Of a stretch of DNA of 15,404 nucleotides, positions 1-6,015 are shown piece after piece (position 1 is the first letter of the stretch; each line of letters begins with the position of its first letter). The position numbers and the translations under genes were made by a program. This DNA is from Candidatus Uhrbacteria bacterium RIFCSPHIGHO2_02_FULL_57_19 (GTDB lineage: Bacteria > Patescibacteriota > Patescibacteriia > 2-12-FULL-57-11), in contig MGDZ01000063.1 of assembly GCA_001791115.1 (NCBI GenBank), forward strand, positions 1-15,404. The letters run 5' to 3'. The notes beneath the pieces were generated by a model. The model was not told the DNA's origin, made no database searches, and worked only from the letters and a program-made list of their open reading frames with translations.

Positions 1-98
1 CGCCCGCTTAATTTTTTCGAGATGCTTTCTCATACAGGGAAAGATACCAAAAAGCAAAGCGCCCGGCAATGACCGTACGTTTTACTTCAGGGTTCGTG

Positions 99-118
99 CC
101 TGCCTGCCGGCAGGCAGG
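99..118. repeat. 20-bp perfect palindrome, copy 1 of 4
   Basis: The perfect palindrome CCTGCCTGCCGGCAGGCAGG lies in the leader region of the flavoprotein gene. Identical copies are at 5639, 5880 and 6608. No direct repeat flanks this copy (left TTCGTG, right GAGGAAG), unlike the copy at 5639. The remaining bases 1-98 hold no gene that I can support. Confidence 0.9.
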
Positions 119-151
119 GAGGAAGTTAGAACCCTTCTATGCCTTCACGCC

Positions 152-187
152 GGGAGAATCGTCTCCCCATCCTATCCATGGTAGGAT
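152..187 (+). promoter_or_regulatory. Two tandem small hairpins ahead of the flavoprotein start
   Basis: GGGAGA-atcg-TCTCCC (152-167) is followed at once by ATCCTA-N7-TAGGAT (169-187), ending 15 nt before the ATG at 203. They could form a structured leader or block ribosome access. I see no clear Shine-Dalgarno site at the normal distance. Function is inferred only from position. Confidence 0.35.
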
Positions 188-202
188 CAAAGACAAGCAA
201 CT

Positions 203-1441
203 ATGAACATCGCCATCGTCGGCGGCGGGGCGGCCGGGCTCATGGCTGCCGCAGCCGTCCAGGAGGCCCGGCCAAACCTCGGTGTCTCGCTCATCGAGCG
301 CAATCCGGAGCTCGGAAAAAAGGTTGTCATCTCCGGCGGCGGTCGGTGCAACGTGACCACCGGCGCGACGCCGCTCGGCGCGGTTCTCGAATCCTATCCG
401 CGCGGACGGGCATTCATCGAGTACGCCATGCGCCGCTTCCCGCCCCAGGCGGTCGTGGCCTGGTTTGAAGCCCACGGCGTTCCGCTCAAGACCGAGGAAG
501 ACCTCCGGGTTTTTCCGCAATCCGACGAGGGCAGAAGCGTCGTCCGAGTATTTGAGAAACTGTTTCAGAGCTCTAACTCGAATGTTCGGGTTCTTCTGCG
601 AACGCACGTGACAGGAGTGAAAAAATCCGGCCGCGGCTTCGCGCTCTCCGTCAGAGACGGGGAAAGCATCGAGGCGGATCGCCTCGTTCTCACAACCGGC
701 GGGCAGGCGTACCGAATGACCGGCTCGACCGGCGACGGCTATGCCTTCGCCGAATCCCTCGGGCATACCGTAACCGCACTCGCGCCGAGCCTGAACTCGT
801 TTTTCACCGCCGAGACCTGGCCGAAGGAACTGTCCGGACTTTCGATTGTCAGAGCGCGGCTCAGGGCGGCGGATGGCAAAAAATCCTACGAAGGGCCGTT
901 CCTCTTCACCCATCGCGGGGTCAGCGGCCCGGCGGTCTTCGCCCTCTCGGCGCTTGTCGCATTCGAAACATATGACGCGCTCCATCCGCTCATGATCTCG
1001 ATCGACCTATCACCTGCCGAACGACTCGACGCGCTCGCGGGACGCCTCGCGAACCTCTCGAGGACGAACGGGAAAAAAAATCTGAAAACCGTTCTCGGAT
1101 TCGCGCTCCCCAAAGCGCTTGCCGGCGTGCTTGTGCGGGCGGTCGGCGCGGACGGGGACATGCAAGCCGCACAAGCGACGAAAAAGCTCCTCACCGCCTG
1201 CGCGGCGTGGATGAAGGCAATTCCCCTCTCGGTCGTGGGGCGCGGCGCGGGCGATGAATTCGTGACCGCCGGCGGCGTCGAGACCGCGGAGGTGAACCCG
1301 CGCACGATGGAATCGCGCATCACCCCCGGTCTCTTTTTCGCCGGAGAGATCCTGAACGTCGATGGCTTCACCGGCGGATTCAATCTCCAATCCTCCTGGG
1401 CCACCGGCCGCCTCGCCGGCGAAAGCGCGGCGACAGGGTGA
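203..1441 (+). CDS. NAD(P)/FAD-dependent oxidoreductase, HI0933/YhiN (BaiN-like) family
   Basis: A 412-residue cytoplasmic flavoprotein; family members are about 400 residues. The N-terminus carries a Rossmann FAD site with GGGAAG at residues 7-12. It is followed by the family hallmark SGGGRCNVT (about 44-52), TTGGQAYRMTGSTGDGY (about 164-180), and a C-terminal FAD-contact block GEILNVDGFTGGFNLQSSW (about 380-398), so the protein looks complete. The start at 203 fits because GGGAAG then lies at the usual distance from the N-terminus. Members are annotated as aminoacetone oxidase-like or bile-acid-type reductases, but the substrate of most is unknown and cannot be told here. It is the only confident intact gene on the + strand left of the DGR. 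It stands alone, with a hairpin-rich leader before it and a terminator after it. Confidence 0.93.
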   Translation: MNIAIVGGGAAGLMAAAAVQEARPNLGVSLIERNPELGKKVVISGGGRCNVTTGATPLGAVLESYPRGRAFIEYAMRRFPPQAVVAWFEAHGVPLKTEEDLRVFPQSDEGRSVVRVFEKLFQSSNSNVRVLLRTHVTGVKKSGRGFALSVRDGESIEADRLVLTTGGQAYRMTGSTGDGYAFAESLGHTVTALAPSLNSFFTAETWPKELSGLSIVRARLRAADGKKSYEGPFLFTHRGVSGPAVFALSALVAFETYDALHPLMISIDLSPAERLDALAGRLANLSRTNGKKNLKTVLGFALPKALAGVLVRAVGADGDMQAAQATKKLLTACAAWMKAIPLSVVGRGAGDEFVTAGGVETAEVNPRTMESRITPGLFFAGEILNVDGFTGGFNLQSSWATGRLAGESAATG

Positions 1442-1468
1442 TCAATTCATTCTCCCTCCCGCTCTAAG

Positions 1469-1506
1469 AAAAATGACCATCTTGCAAAAGCGAGGTGGTC
1501 ATTTTT
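1469..1506 (+). terminator. Rho-independent terminator of the flavoprotein gene
   Basis: The stem AAAAATGACCA (1469-1479) pairs with TGGTCATTTTT (1496-1506), with two further pairs inside. The T-run forms the 3' arm, 28 nt after the stop codon. The A-run on the left arm means it could also act on leftward transcripts. Confidence 0.8.
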
Positions 1507-1634
1507 GGCAGGTGCTCGTGGAGGAAATTAGAACTCTGCTCCAAGGGCCGTCCGGCGCCCGCATGGCCAGATTCTGTTAGAAAAAAAATAGACCGGAAAA
1601 TCTAGAAAAATTGTGCTATTGATCTTTGAAAATG

Positions 1635-1682
1635 AAAAAAGGCCGGCGGTCGTACACGATCAACTCGTGCAGACCTCCGGCC
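1635..1682 (-). terminator. Rho-independent terminator of the 1683-2165 gene
   Basis: Read on the - strand, GGCCGG (1682-1677) pairs with CCGGCC (1646-1641), and a further imperfect stem and small loop lie inside. A run of six T follows (1640-1635). The hairpin begins at the base after the stop codon. Bases 1507-1634, between the two facing terminators, hold no gene I can support. Confidence 0.82.
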
Positions 1683-2165
1683 CTACGGAGCAACAAGGCG
1701 TAGCGCCTCCGCGAGATTCGCAGGGAACGACTCGCCCTCCTTCTTCCATTGCCATGAACGTATCGCGAACGCTTCGAGCCACTGGCCCGCGAAGTCGTTC
1801 GTGTAGTTGTAAGGGCCGCCGTGGAAGCGAGGCCCGCGCTTGTAGCCGAGAATCTTGTCATAGACCGCCTGACCCGCCCCAGCTTCTGCCTTCTGCTTGA
1901 ATACTTCGAACTGCGCGGAGTCATTAGGTACCTGGATGAGTACTGCCCTTGAAACAGTTTCGTCACCTTCCTCGTAATGATCGCGGAGGAACAGGTACTG
2001 TCCGGTGGCGACAGTGACTCGCCAGTACCAATCGCTCGGCATAGCGTCTTTAGCGTAGCGGTTCGGATCCTCAACGCGTTCCTTGGCTCCTTGAATCTCC
2101 CAGCAGTCGTAGTCGCCAGAAGGAGAGTCGCCTTCGCTGAGGATGAAGGTACAAGTTTCGCCCAT
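1683..2165 (-). CDS. Hypothetical protein, 160 aa
   Basis: I do not recognise this family. The frame is supported by a strong ribosome site, AAAGGAG ending 7 nt before the ATG, and by a terminator starting right after the TAG. The product is soluble and acidic to neutral, rich in Trp and Tyr (for example DWYWRV, RSWQW), with no signal peptide or membrane segment. The neighbouring gene at 2313 is co-directional and also has AAGGAG, so the two probably share the promoter at 2964-2992, with a hairpin between them. The strong Shine-Dalgarno contrasts with the core genes here, which lack one, so the pair may be recently acquired or simply highly translated. Confidence 0.75.
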   Translation of the reverse strand: MGETCTFILSEGDSPSGDYDCWEIQGAKERVEDPNRYAKDAMPSDWYWRVTVATGQYLFLRDHYEEGDETVSRAVLIQVPNDSAQFEVFKQKAEAGAGQAVYDKILGYKRGPRFHGGPYNYTNDFAGQWLEAFAIRSWQWKKEGESFPANLAEALRLVAP

Positions 2166-2258
2166 CGGCTCTCTCCTTTCAGCGTAGGAATCCCATGATT
2201 CCCTTCTTGTTCACTCTTTGATTCCACCACGCACCATGCGTGATGGTCTCAAGAAGTG

Positions 2259-2297
2259 CAGGAAGGTGTGCAAGGCGTGTGCCTGCACACCTTCCTG
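2259..2297 (-). terminator. Strong intergenic hairpin between the two hypothetical genes
   Basis: A perfect 14-bp stem, CAGGAAGGTGTGCA (2259-2272) with TGCACACCTTCCTG (2284-2297), closes an 11-nt loop 15 nt after the stop of the 2313 gene. On the - strand it is followed by CACTTCTTGAG, a poor T-run. It may therefore be a weak terminator, a processing site or an mRNA-stabilising element rather than a full stop. Smaller inverted repeats follow (CACGCA/TGCGTG at 2228-2242 and GGAATC/GATTCC near 2191-2206). Confidence 0.6.
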
Positions 2298-2312
2298 ATG
2301 TTGCGTGGAGAA

Positions 2313-2924
2313 CTACTCGGTCGGCTCCGGGCTGGGCAGACTGCAACGAGCCGGGGCCATGGTCGGCTTGGCCTGCTCCTCGGGAATCTCGGGCGGTGTC
2401 TGCATGAGGACGCCAGCCCTCACCGAGTGGCAACCGGACTGCGGCTGACCCCAGCCGCCGCGACGCATGGTGACCGCGATATCGTTCTGGTCAAGCTTGG
2501 CCTCCTTGGTGAGCGCGATCATCTGCTCGTCCGTCGACCAGACGCGTCGCTCCGGCTCGTGGCCAGGTTGATGCGTCATGGCCTGCCACTCGATCTCGAT
2601 CCTGCTCACCTTCCAGGTCTTGCGGTTCTGCCCGTAGTCGAAGAAGACGTTGCCGCCGCTTCCCGACTTCTCGGTGTTGTGCTCCATCTCCTCCATCACG
2701 ACGGTCACGCACTCCACGGCGATCCGCCAGCAGTCCCTCACCCAGAACTGAACCTGGAAGTAGAAGTCGAAGGTCCCGCGCTCGATCTCGTCGATGCGCA
2801 TGAGCGGGCCGGGGGCCATCTCCTTGATCGGCACCCACCAGTTCCAGACCTTCTGCGCCACCCGCATGGCGCGGCGAGCGCGAGCCGGAAAATTCACCTT
2901 CACGAGAGCGGTCTTGTTTCCCAT
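2313..2924 (-). CDS. Hypothetical protein, 203 aa
   Basis: Unrecognised. The frame is open upstream to 3311, but the ATG at 2924 is chosen because AAGGAG (2938-2933) lies 8 nt before it and a consensus promoter lies just upstream. The N-terminus is basic (RARRAMRVAQK) and followed by a Trp-rich stretch (VWNWWVPIKE). A beta-rich middle follows (FDFYFQVQFWVRDCW, then KTWKVSRIEIEWQAM), and the C-terminal 35 residues are Pro-rich and probably disordered. There is no signal peptide or clear membrane helix. It is the first gene of a likely two-gene transcript with the 1683-2165 gene. No function can be assigned. Confidence 0.75.
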   Translation of the reverse strand: MGNKTALVKVNFPARARRAMRVAQKVWNWWVPIKEMAPGPLMRIDEIERGTFDFYFQVQFWVRDCWRIAVECVTVVMEEMEHNTEKSGSGGNVFFDYGQNRKTWKVSRIEIEWQAMTHQPGHEPERRVWSTDEQMIALTKEAKLDQNDIAVTMRRGGWGQPQSGCHSVRAGVLMQTPPEIPEEQAKPTMAPARCSLPSPEPTE

Positions 2925-2963
2925 GACGAGTTCTCCTTGTAAAGAGCTCTCCCTGGCATCATC

Positions 2964-2992
2964 ATTTAAGCAAAAATCCAAGCGTATGTCAA
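2964..2992 (-). promoter_or_regulatory. Sigma70-type promoter for the hypothetical gene pair
   Basis: On the - strand a perfect -35 TTGACA (2992-2987) is followed by a 17-nt spacer and -10 TTAAAT (2969-2964, 4 of 6 matches). It lies about 40 nt upstream of the start codon at 2924, leaving room for a leader that carries the AAGGAG site. Confidence 0.75.
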
Positions 2993-3143
2993 TGGCGACC
3001 CGTTCAATCAAAGGTAGTTCCTTAAATTCGCGCCGAGAATGGGAGGGTGGGTCAAGGCGCGGAAAAAAATCATCCGCCTCTCCCGGCGCCGCACATACCT
3101 CCGCTTTGCTGCGGCTCTGTGGCACCCGCAGACTCGGCGGATT

Positions 3144-3186
3144 GTTACTGCTTGCGAAATTCTTGCAGAATTTCGCAAGCAGTAAC
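3144..3186. repeat. Perfect 20-bp inverted repeat with 3-nt loop
   Basis: Twenty bases starting GTTACTGCTTGCG (3144-3163) are matched exactly by the complementary arm ending CGCAAGCAGTAAC (3167-3186), around TGC. It abuts the seven-A run of the next feature. No target duplication is visible at its edges. Confidence 0.9.
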
Positions 3187-3208
3187 AAAAAAATCTGCCG
3201 AAGGCAGA
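3187..3208 (-). terminator. Leftward Rho-independent terminator with no gene behind it
   Basis: On the - strand TCTGCC-TTC-GGCAGA (3208-3194) is followed by seven T (3193-3187), a compact classical terminator. No gene ends just upstream. The nearest leftward transcript is tRNA-Trp, which has its own terminator at 3397-3435, so this one may stop read-through or end an unannotated small RNA. Confidence 0.7.
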
Positions 3209-3347
3209 AAATCGGAGGGCGCGCCGCATCCGTTTCTATCGGGGGGTGTCCGTTCTTTCGCCGCGCGCGCCGTTCGGGCGGGGCGAGTGCAGCGGCAAAA
3301 CCGCCAAACATCGGCCGCTCAAATTTTTGTTTTCAAATTCGGCCTGC

Positions 3348-3374
3348 CCAGTACCGAACTCGTTCTGGTACTGG
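3348..3374. repeat. Hairpin-forming inverted repeat
   Basis: CCAGTACC-GAAC-TC-GTTC-T-GGTACTGG forms a 12-pair stem with a one-base bulge and a tiny loop. It lies between the terminator at 3397-3435 and the orphan terminator, inside the gene-free region. Confidence 0.7.
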
Positions 3375-3396
3375 ATTCGCACTGCGTTCAATATAC

Positions 3397-3435
3397 AAAA
3401 GTTTTGCGCCCGTCGCGAGGCCGAGCGCAAAACTT
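3397..3435 (-). terminator. Terminator downstream of tRNA-Trp
   Basis: On the - strand AAGTTTTGCGC (3435-3425) pairs with GCGCAAAACTT (3409-3399) over a 15-nt loop, and the T-run continues for two bases beyond the stem. It starts 3 nt after the tRNA discriminator base, so it ends the leftward transcript carrying tRNA-Trp. Confidence 0.75.
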
Positions 3436-3438
3436 CTG

Positions 3439-3509
3439 CAGGGGCGGTAGGGATCGAACCTACGATGATGGTTTTGGAGACCATCGTGATACCACTTCAC
3501 CACGCCCCC
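3439..3509 (-). tRNA. tRNA-Trp (anticodon CCA)
   Basis: The acceptor GGGGGCG pairs with CGCCCCT (ending in a G-U pair). The D-arm, the anticodon stem ATGGT/ACCAT with loop CTCCAAA, and the T-arm GTAGG-TTCGATC-CCTAC are all intact. The discriminator is G, as expected for bacterial tRNA-Trp. CCA is not encoded. The GIY-YIG gene ends 3 nt upstream, and a broken copy of the first 24 nt of this tRNA lies beyond that gene. Confidence 0.96.
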
Positions 3510-3512
3510 GAG

Positions 3513-3761
3513 TTATTTAAGTTTCAATCTTTTTAACAGCGCACTATACGCGGAACCGAACCGCTTGATTTGTTTTTCTCGCTCTTTCGCCTCTTCTAAC
3601 TCCTTATAAGCTTCATAATAGATTAATCCGTAAGGCCTCTTGCGTCTTGTGTAGTAGCCCTCACCAGAATTGTGTTCCTTGAGTCGGCGCTCGAGATCCT
3701 CGGTTCGCCCGATGTAAAAGGAACCGTCTACCACACTTCGAAGAAGGTAAACAAAGTGCAT
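3513..3761 (-). CDS. Small GIY-YIG nuclease domain protein (UvrC/URI-like), 82 aa
   Basis: A single-domain GIY-YIG protein of typical length for the stand-alone bacterial family. The motif appears as FVYLL (residues 3-7) and FYIGRT (15-20), followed by DLERRLKEHN with the conserved Arg and His, and a C-terminal helix LEEAKEREKQIKR that supplies the catalytic Glu region. Such proteins are presumed DNA endonucleases; most have no known role, though relatives act in homing. The gene has no Shine-Dalgarno site. It ends 3 nt before tRNA-Trp and is preceded by a second copy of the first 24 nt of the same tRNA. The gene and its flanks therefore look like an approximately 297-bp insertion at the tRNA. 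Confidence 0.92.
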   Translation of the reverse strand: MHFVYLLRSVVDGSFYIGRTEDLERRLKEHNSGEGYYTRRKRPYGLIYYEAYKELEEAKEREKQIKRFGSAYSALLKRLKLK

Positions 3762-3782
3762 AAAAACAGATCAGTGCAGGGA

Positions 3783-3833
3783 GTGATACCACTTCATCCC
3801 TCCCTTCGCGAAGGGAGGGATCACCACGCCCCC
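3783..3833 (-). pseudogene. tRNA-Trp 5' fragment (nt 1-24), interrupted by a palindrome
   Basis: All 24 nt match the 5' end of the intact tRNA-Trp (acceptor strand plus D-arm), split into 3824-3833 and 3783-3796 by a 27-nt insertion. The match starts exactly at tRNA nt 1, with different sequence upstream (CGCGCCT here, ATAACTC at the intact gene), and stops after the D-arm. It cannot fold as a tRNA. It lies just downstream of the 3873-5441 gene, in the same orientation as the intact copy. Confidence 0.88.
3797..3820. repeat. 24-bp perfect palindrome inserted with a TCA duplication
   Basis: TCCCTCCCTTCG is followed by its exact reverse complement. It is flanked by TCA on both sides (3794-3796 and 3821-3823). 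The uninterrupted target CACTTCACCACG is present in the intact tRNA-Trp (3494-3505) with a single TCA, so the insertion and 3-bp duplication can be read directly from this window. Confidence 0.88.
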
Positions 3834-3872
3834 AGGCGCGCTCCATGCTATCACACACATTCCAAAAATCAA

Positions 3873-5441
3873 TCAGTCGTAGGAGTCGTTGAATACCGGC
3901 GCGAGCATGTTGTCCACCGGCACGAAATCATCCGTGAGAATGACGGTCTTCCGGCCGGCTAGGAGCTCGTCCACTTCGGCATCGCTGACAACGAGATGAT
4001 ACGCTTTTGACTCGTCGCTTTCGGGATCCTGCAGTTCCGATATTCCCGGAGGAACGGCAGCCGCCCAGCGCCCGGGGTCCAGCGGACGCTTGGCACCCAC
4101 CACCACAAAGGTATTGCGGCCGTTGTGGCGCCAGTCGGTTTCAAGCGGCATGAAGTAGACGAATGGGAAGGATAATCGCAAGGTGCGGATGTACGAGCCG
4201 AGAAAATTTCCGTAACGCAGATCATCAATCAGGTTTACGGCGTAGAAACCATCATCGGAGAGATGCGCCGCCACCAGATCGTTGAACTCTTTTGTAGTCA
4301 GATGATAAGGGACCGCGAAATCGTTGAAGGTGTCTCCGAAGACGTAGTCATAGCGCTCGGTCTCTGACATCAGCTTCAAAAAAATCCGCGCGTCGCGGTT
4401 GACGGAAATTATCGGCGTATCACGAGAAAGTTCCAGGCGCGCGAAATTGACCTCAGTGACCGCCGGATCTATCTCCGAGACCACCAGTTCGGAATCGGGA
4501 TAGTAGCGCTCCATATAACGAGGCATAACATATCCCCCGCCGCCCAAAAATAGCGCGCGAAAATCTTTCTTGCCGGTATAAGCGGTAAGCAGGGCGTAAA
4601 TCTTTTCGTAACTGTATCCCAGCTCGTTCACCGAATCCGGTTTGACGTAACTGTGGATGAGATGATCGAGTCGAAGAATGTAGCCGGCGCCATTTTGGCT
4701 GACCCGGATGCAGTAATAATTCGATTCAACATTGCAGATCGAGGGAATGGCCGAACCGCCGATAAACATCAGCCCGACCATGGCCGCGGCCCGGGTGCGC
4801 AGAAGACGCGCCTGGCCGATGACGAAAAATCCGAGGATAAAAAGAACCGCGGCCACGCCCAGAACTATGGTTTTGGTGCCCAGTAGAGAAATCAGGAAAA
4901 ATCCGGTAGCAAAGGTTCCCAAAATACTGCCCAGCGTCCCCCAGGCGTAGATCCGTCCCACGGTTCTCCCTGTTCGCTCCAACGCGCGGAGTTCGAATTT
5001 GACCACGAACGGCGAGATACTTCCCAAGAAGAGAGAAGCCGGCAGAAAAGTCACCGCCGAAAAAATCAGGGTTGAAGCTAAGAGCGGCAGACGCGAAGTG
5101 GAGAGCAGCTCGCCCATGAAGGGCACGAAAAACAACGAAAGCAGGGTGGTGAACCCTGCCATGAAAAAGACGCCGGCCAGCGTTTGCCTTGTGGCCTGTT
5201 TGTCGGCAATCCGCCCGCCGATTTCATTGCCCAGTGAAATACCGGCCAGGATCACCCCGATGACGCTGGTCCAAGTATAAAGCGACACCCCCAGATATGG
5301 CGCCATCAGCCGACCGGCGACAAGCTCCAGCACCATAATGGCAAAGCTGGAAACGAAAACAATCGTTCTAGGAAAACGAAGCGTCTCGGTTTTCTTTTCC
5401 GCGACCGATTCCGTCGAGAGTGCCGCCGGAGTTTCCTCCAT
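3873..5441 (-). CDS. Membrane-fused spermidine-synthase-like protein, 522 aa
   Basis: A two-part protein. Residues about 24-240 are hydrophobic, with roughly seven to eight membrane helices (for example TIVFVSSFAIMVLELVAGRL). Residues about 245-500 form a class I methyltransferase-like domain of the polyamine synthase family. That domain carries FLGGGGYVMPRY (298-309), an acidic SEID (322-325), NRDAR (348-352) and FGDTFNDFAVP (368-378), where the polyamine synthase Asp would sit. This is the fused MFS/spermidine synthase type often seen in bacteria; many members have no proven aminopropyltransferase activity. The frame is open to 5579, but the ATG at 5441 is preferred. It leaves 11 nt after rpmG, whereas longer forms would be a read-through of rpmG in another frame. 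No Shine-Dalgarno site. Confidence 0.88.
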   Translation of the reverse strand: MEETPAALSTESVAEKKTETLRFPRTIVFVSSFAIMVLELVAGRLMAPYLGVSLYTWTSVIGVILAGISLGNEIGGRIADKQATRQTLAGVFFMAGFTTLLSLFFVPFMGELLSTSRLPLLASTLIFSAVTFLPASLFLGSISPFVVKFELRALERTGRTVGRIYAWGTLGSILGTFATGFFLISLLGTKTIVLGVAAVLFILGFFVIGQARLLRTRAAAMVGLMFIGGSAIPSICNVESNYYCIRVSQNGAGYILRLDHLIHSYVKPDSVNELGYSYEKIYALLTAYTGKKDFRALFLGGGGYVMPRYMERYYPDSELVVSEIDPAVTEVNFARLELSRDTPIISVNRDARIFLKLMSETERYDYVFGDTFNDFAVPYHLTTKEFNDLVAAHLSDDGFYAVNLIDDLRYGNFLGSYIRTLRLSFPFVYFMPLETDWRHNGRNTFVVVGAKRPLDPGRWAAAVPPGISELQDPESDESKAYHLVVSDAEVDELLAGRKTVILTDDFVPVDNMLAPVFNDSYD

Positions 5442-5452
5442 AGATCTATGAT

Positions 5453-5608
5453 CTATTTCGTTTCCTTGTGCGGCGTGTGCTTCTTGCACCACTTGCAGAA
5501 TTTGGACAGCTCCAATCGCGCCTTGATGGTCTTCTTGTTCTTCCGCGAGTGGTAGTTGATGCGATGGCACTCCCCGCACTCCATTTTGATGAGATTGTCT
5601 TGAGGCAT
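5453..5608 (-). CDS. rpmG: 50S ribosomal protein L33, 51 aa
   Basis: The product begins MPQDNLIKMECGECHRINY and ends KWCKKHTPHKETK. Two Cys pairs (CGEC and CKWC) form the zinc-binding L33 signature, and length is normal. L33 is a small protein of the large ribosomal subunit near the tRNA exit site. It lies between tRNA-Thr(UGU) and the spermidine-synthase-like gene, all leftward. The tRNA-Thr, tRNA-Tyr, rpmG and tRNA-Trp neighbourhood recalls the tRNA-tufB-secE-rpmG clusters of other bacteria, without tuf or secE. There is no clear ribosome site. Confidence 0.95.
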   Translation of the reverse strand: MPQDNLIKMECGECHRINYHSRKNKKTIKARLELSKFCKWCKKHTPHKETK

Positions 5609-5631
5609 ACCAGTAAATAAATCCTAAATTC

Positions 5632-5665
5632 TAAACACCCTGCCTGCCGGCAGGCAGGTAAACAC
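5632..5665. mobile_element. 20-bp palindrome flanked by a 7-bp target duplication
   Basis: CCTGCCTGCCGGCAGGCAGG (5639-5658) is bounded exactly by TAAACAC on both sides (5632-5638 and 5659-5665). An exact 7-bp direct repeat touching both ends is what insertion of a minimal element would leave. It sits in the AT-rich spacer between tRNA-Thr(UGU) and rpmG, 23 nt from the rpmG start. Confidence 0.8.
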
Positions 5666-5700
5666 GAAACTAGTTTGGAACATTTGAATTTGTTTAGAGT

Positions 5701-5726
5701 TTCGAAATTAGAATTTCGAATTTTTT
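5701..5726. repeat. AT-rich inverted repeat next to a T-run
   Basis: TTCGAAATT (5701-5709) and AATTTCGAA (5712-5720) are perfect inverted repeats around AG, followed by six T. On the + strand it resembles a terminator, but no + strand gene precedes it. On the - strand it lies just after tRNA-Thr(UGU) and could mark 3' processing. Confidence 0.55.
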
Positions 5727-5729
5727 GTG

Positions 5730-5804
5730 TGGAGCCGACGGTGGGACTTGAACCCACGACCCGCACTTTACAAAAGTGCCGCTCTGCCGCTGAGCTACGT
5801 CGGC
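5730..5804 (-). tRNA. tRNA-Thr (anticodon UGU)
   Basis: GCCGACG pairs with CGTCGGC, and D-arm GCTCAGCGGCAGAGC is normal. The anticodon stem GCACT/AGTGC has loop TTTGTAA, and T-arm GTGGG-TTCAAGT-CCCAC is intact. The discriminator is T and CCA is encoded, unlike the other three tRNA genes here. Confidence 0.97.
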
Positions 5805-5806
5805 AC

Positions 5807-5981
5807 ATGGGCAGGCTAGGAATCTCACTGCTCGTCCCGAGTACTCGGGACTGCGCTCTGAAACCTTGCGGTTTCAGTACCTGCCTGCCGGCAGGCAGGC
5901 TTCCACCACGGGAAAACTACCGTTTTCCCGACCCCTTTCCCGTTCGAATCCTAGCGTACGGTTGGGTATGTTCCTGCCCAT
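5807..5981. repeat. Multi-hairpin element A between tRNA-Tyr and tRNA-Thr(UGU)
   Basis: The outer arms are ATGGGCAGG/CCTGCCCAT (5807-5815, 5973-5981) and GCTAGGA/TCCTAGC (5815-5821, 5949-5955). They enclose four hairpins: GTCCCGAGTACTCGGGAC (5834-5851), TGAAACC-ttgc-GGTTTCA (5859-5876), the 20-bp palindrome (5880-5899), and CGGGAAAAC-tacc-GTTTTCCCG (5909-5930). Element B at 6547-6683 has the same order and spacing with paired base changes. ATGGGCAGG is also the 3' end of tRNA-Tyr (6015-6023), giving a 9-bp direct repeat 208 bp apart. Open frames across it encode repeat-derived peptides and are not believed. Confidence 0.78.
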
Positions 5982-6015
5982 CGATATTATTAAGTATGCT
6001 TCACTATTTCCATTA

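Larger units (their letters stand above)
2993..3396. other. Hairpin-rich intergenic region without a gene
   Basis: About 400 bases that hold nested inverted repeats: ATCCGCC near 3070 with GGCGGAT near 3137, CCGC-tttgct-GCGG near 3103, the perfect hairpin at 3144-3186, a terminator at 3187-3208 and a hairpin at 3348-3374. Open frames across it are low-complexity readings of these repeats, with no ribosome site or recognisable domain. I see no tRNA or known riboswitch motif. Confidence 0.6.

Noticed and set aside
137..1404. - strand open frames of 282 and 172 codons opposite the flavoprotein
   Set aside because: The + strand frame carries all flavoprotein family motifs from end to end. The antisense frames are Arg/Pro/Ala-rich shadows.
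2256..2942. + strand open frame of 228 codons opposite the 203-aa gene
   Set aside because: Its product is rich in His, Leu and Arg, as expected of an antisense GC-rich frame. The opposite strand has a consensus promoter, a ribosome site at the chosen start, and a terminator beyond the second gene.
3008..3536. Several overlapping open frames around tRNA-Trp and its upstream hairpins
   Set aside because: They read through the tRNA and inverted repeats, lack ribosome sites, and have no recognisable domains.
5815..5955. Element A read as a tRNA on the + strand
   Set aside because: GCTAGGA/TCCTAGC and GTTCGAATC look like an acceptor stem and T-loop, but there is no T-stem, the D-arm is missing, and the middle is made of four perfect hairpins.
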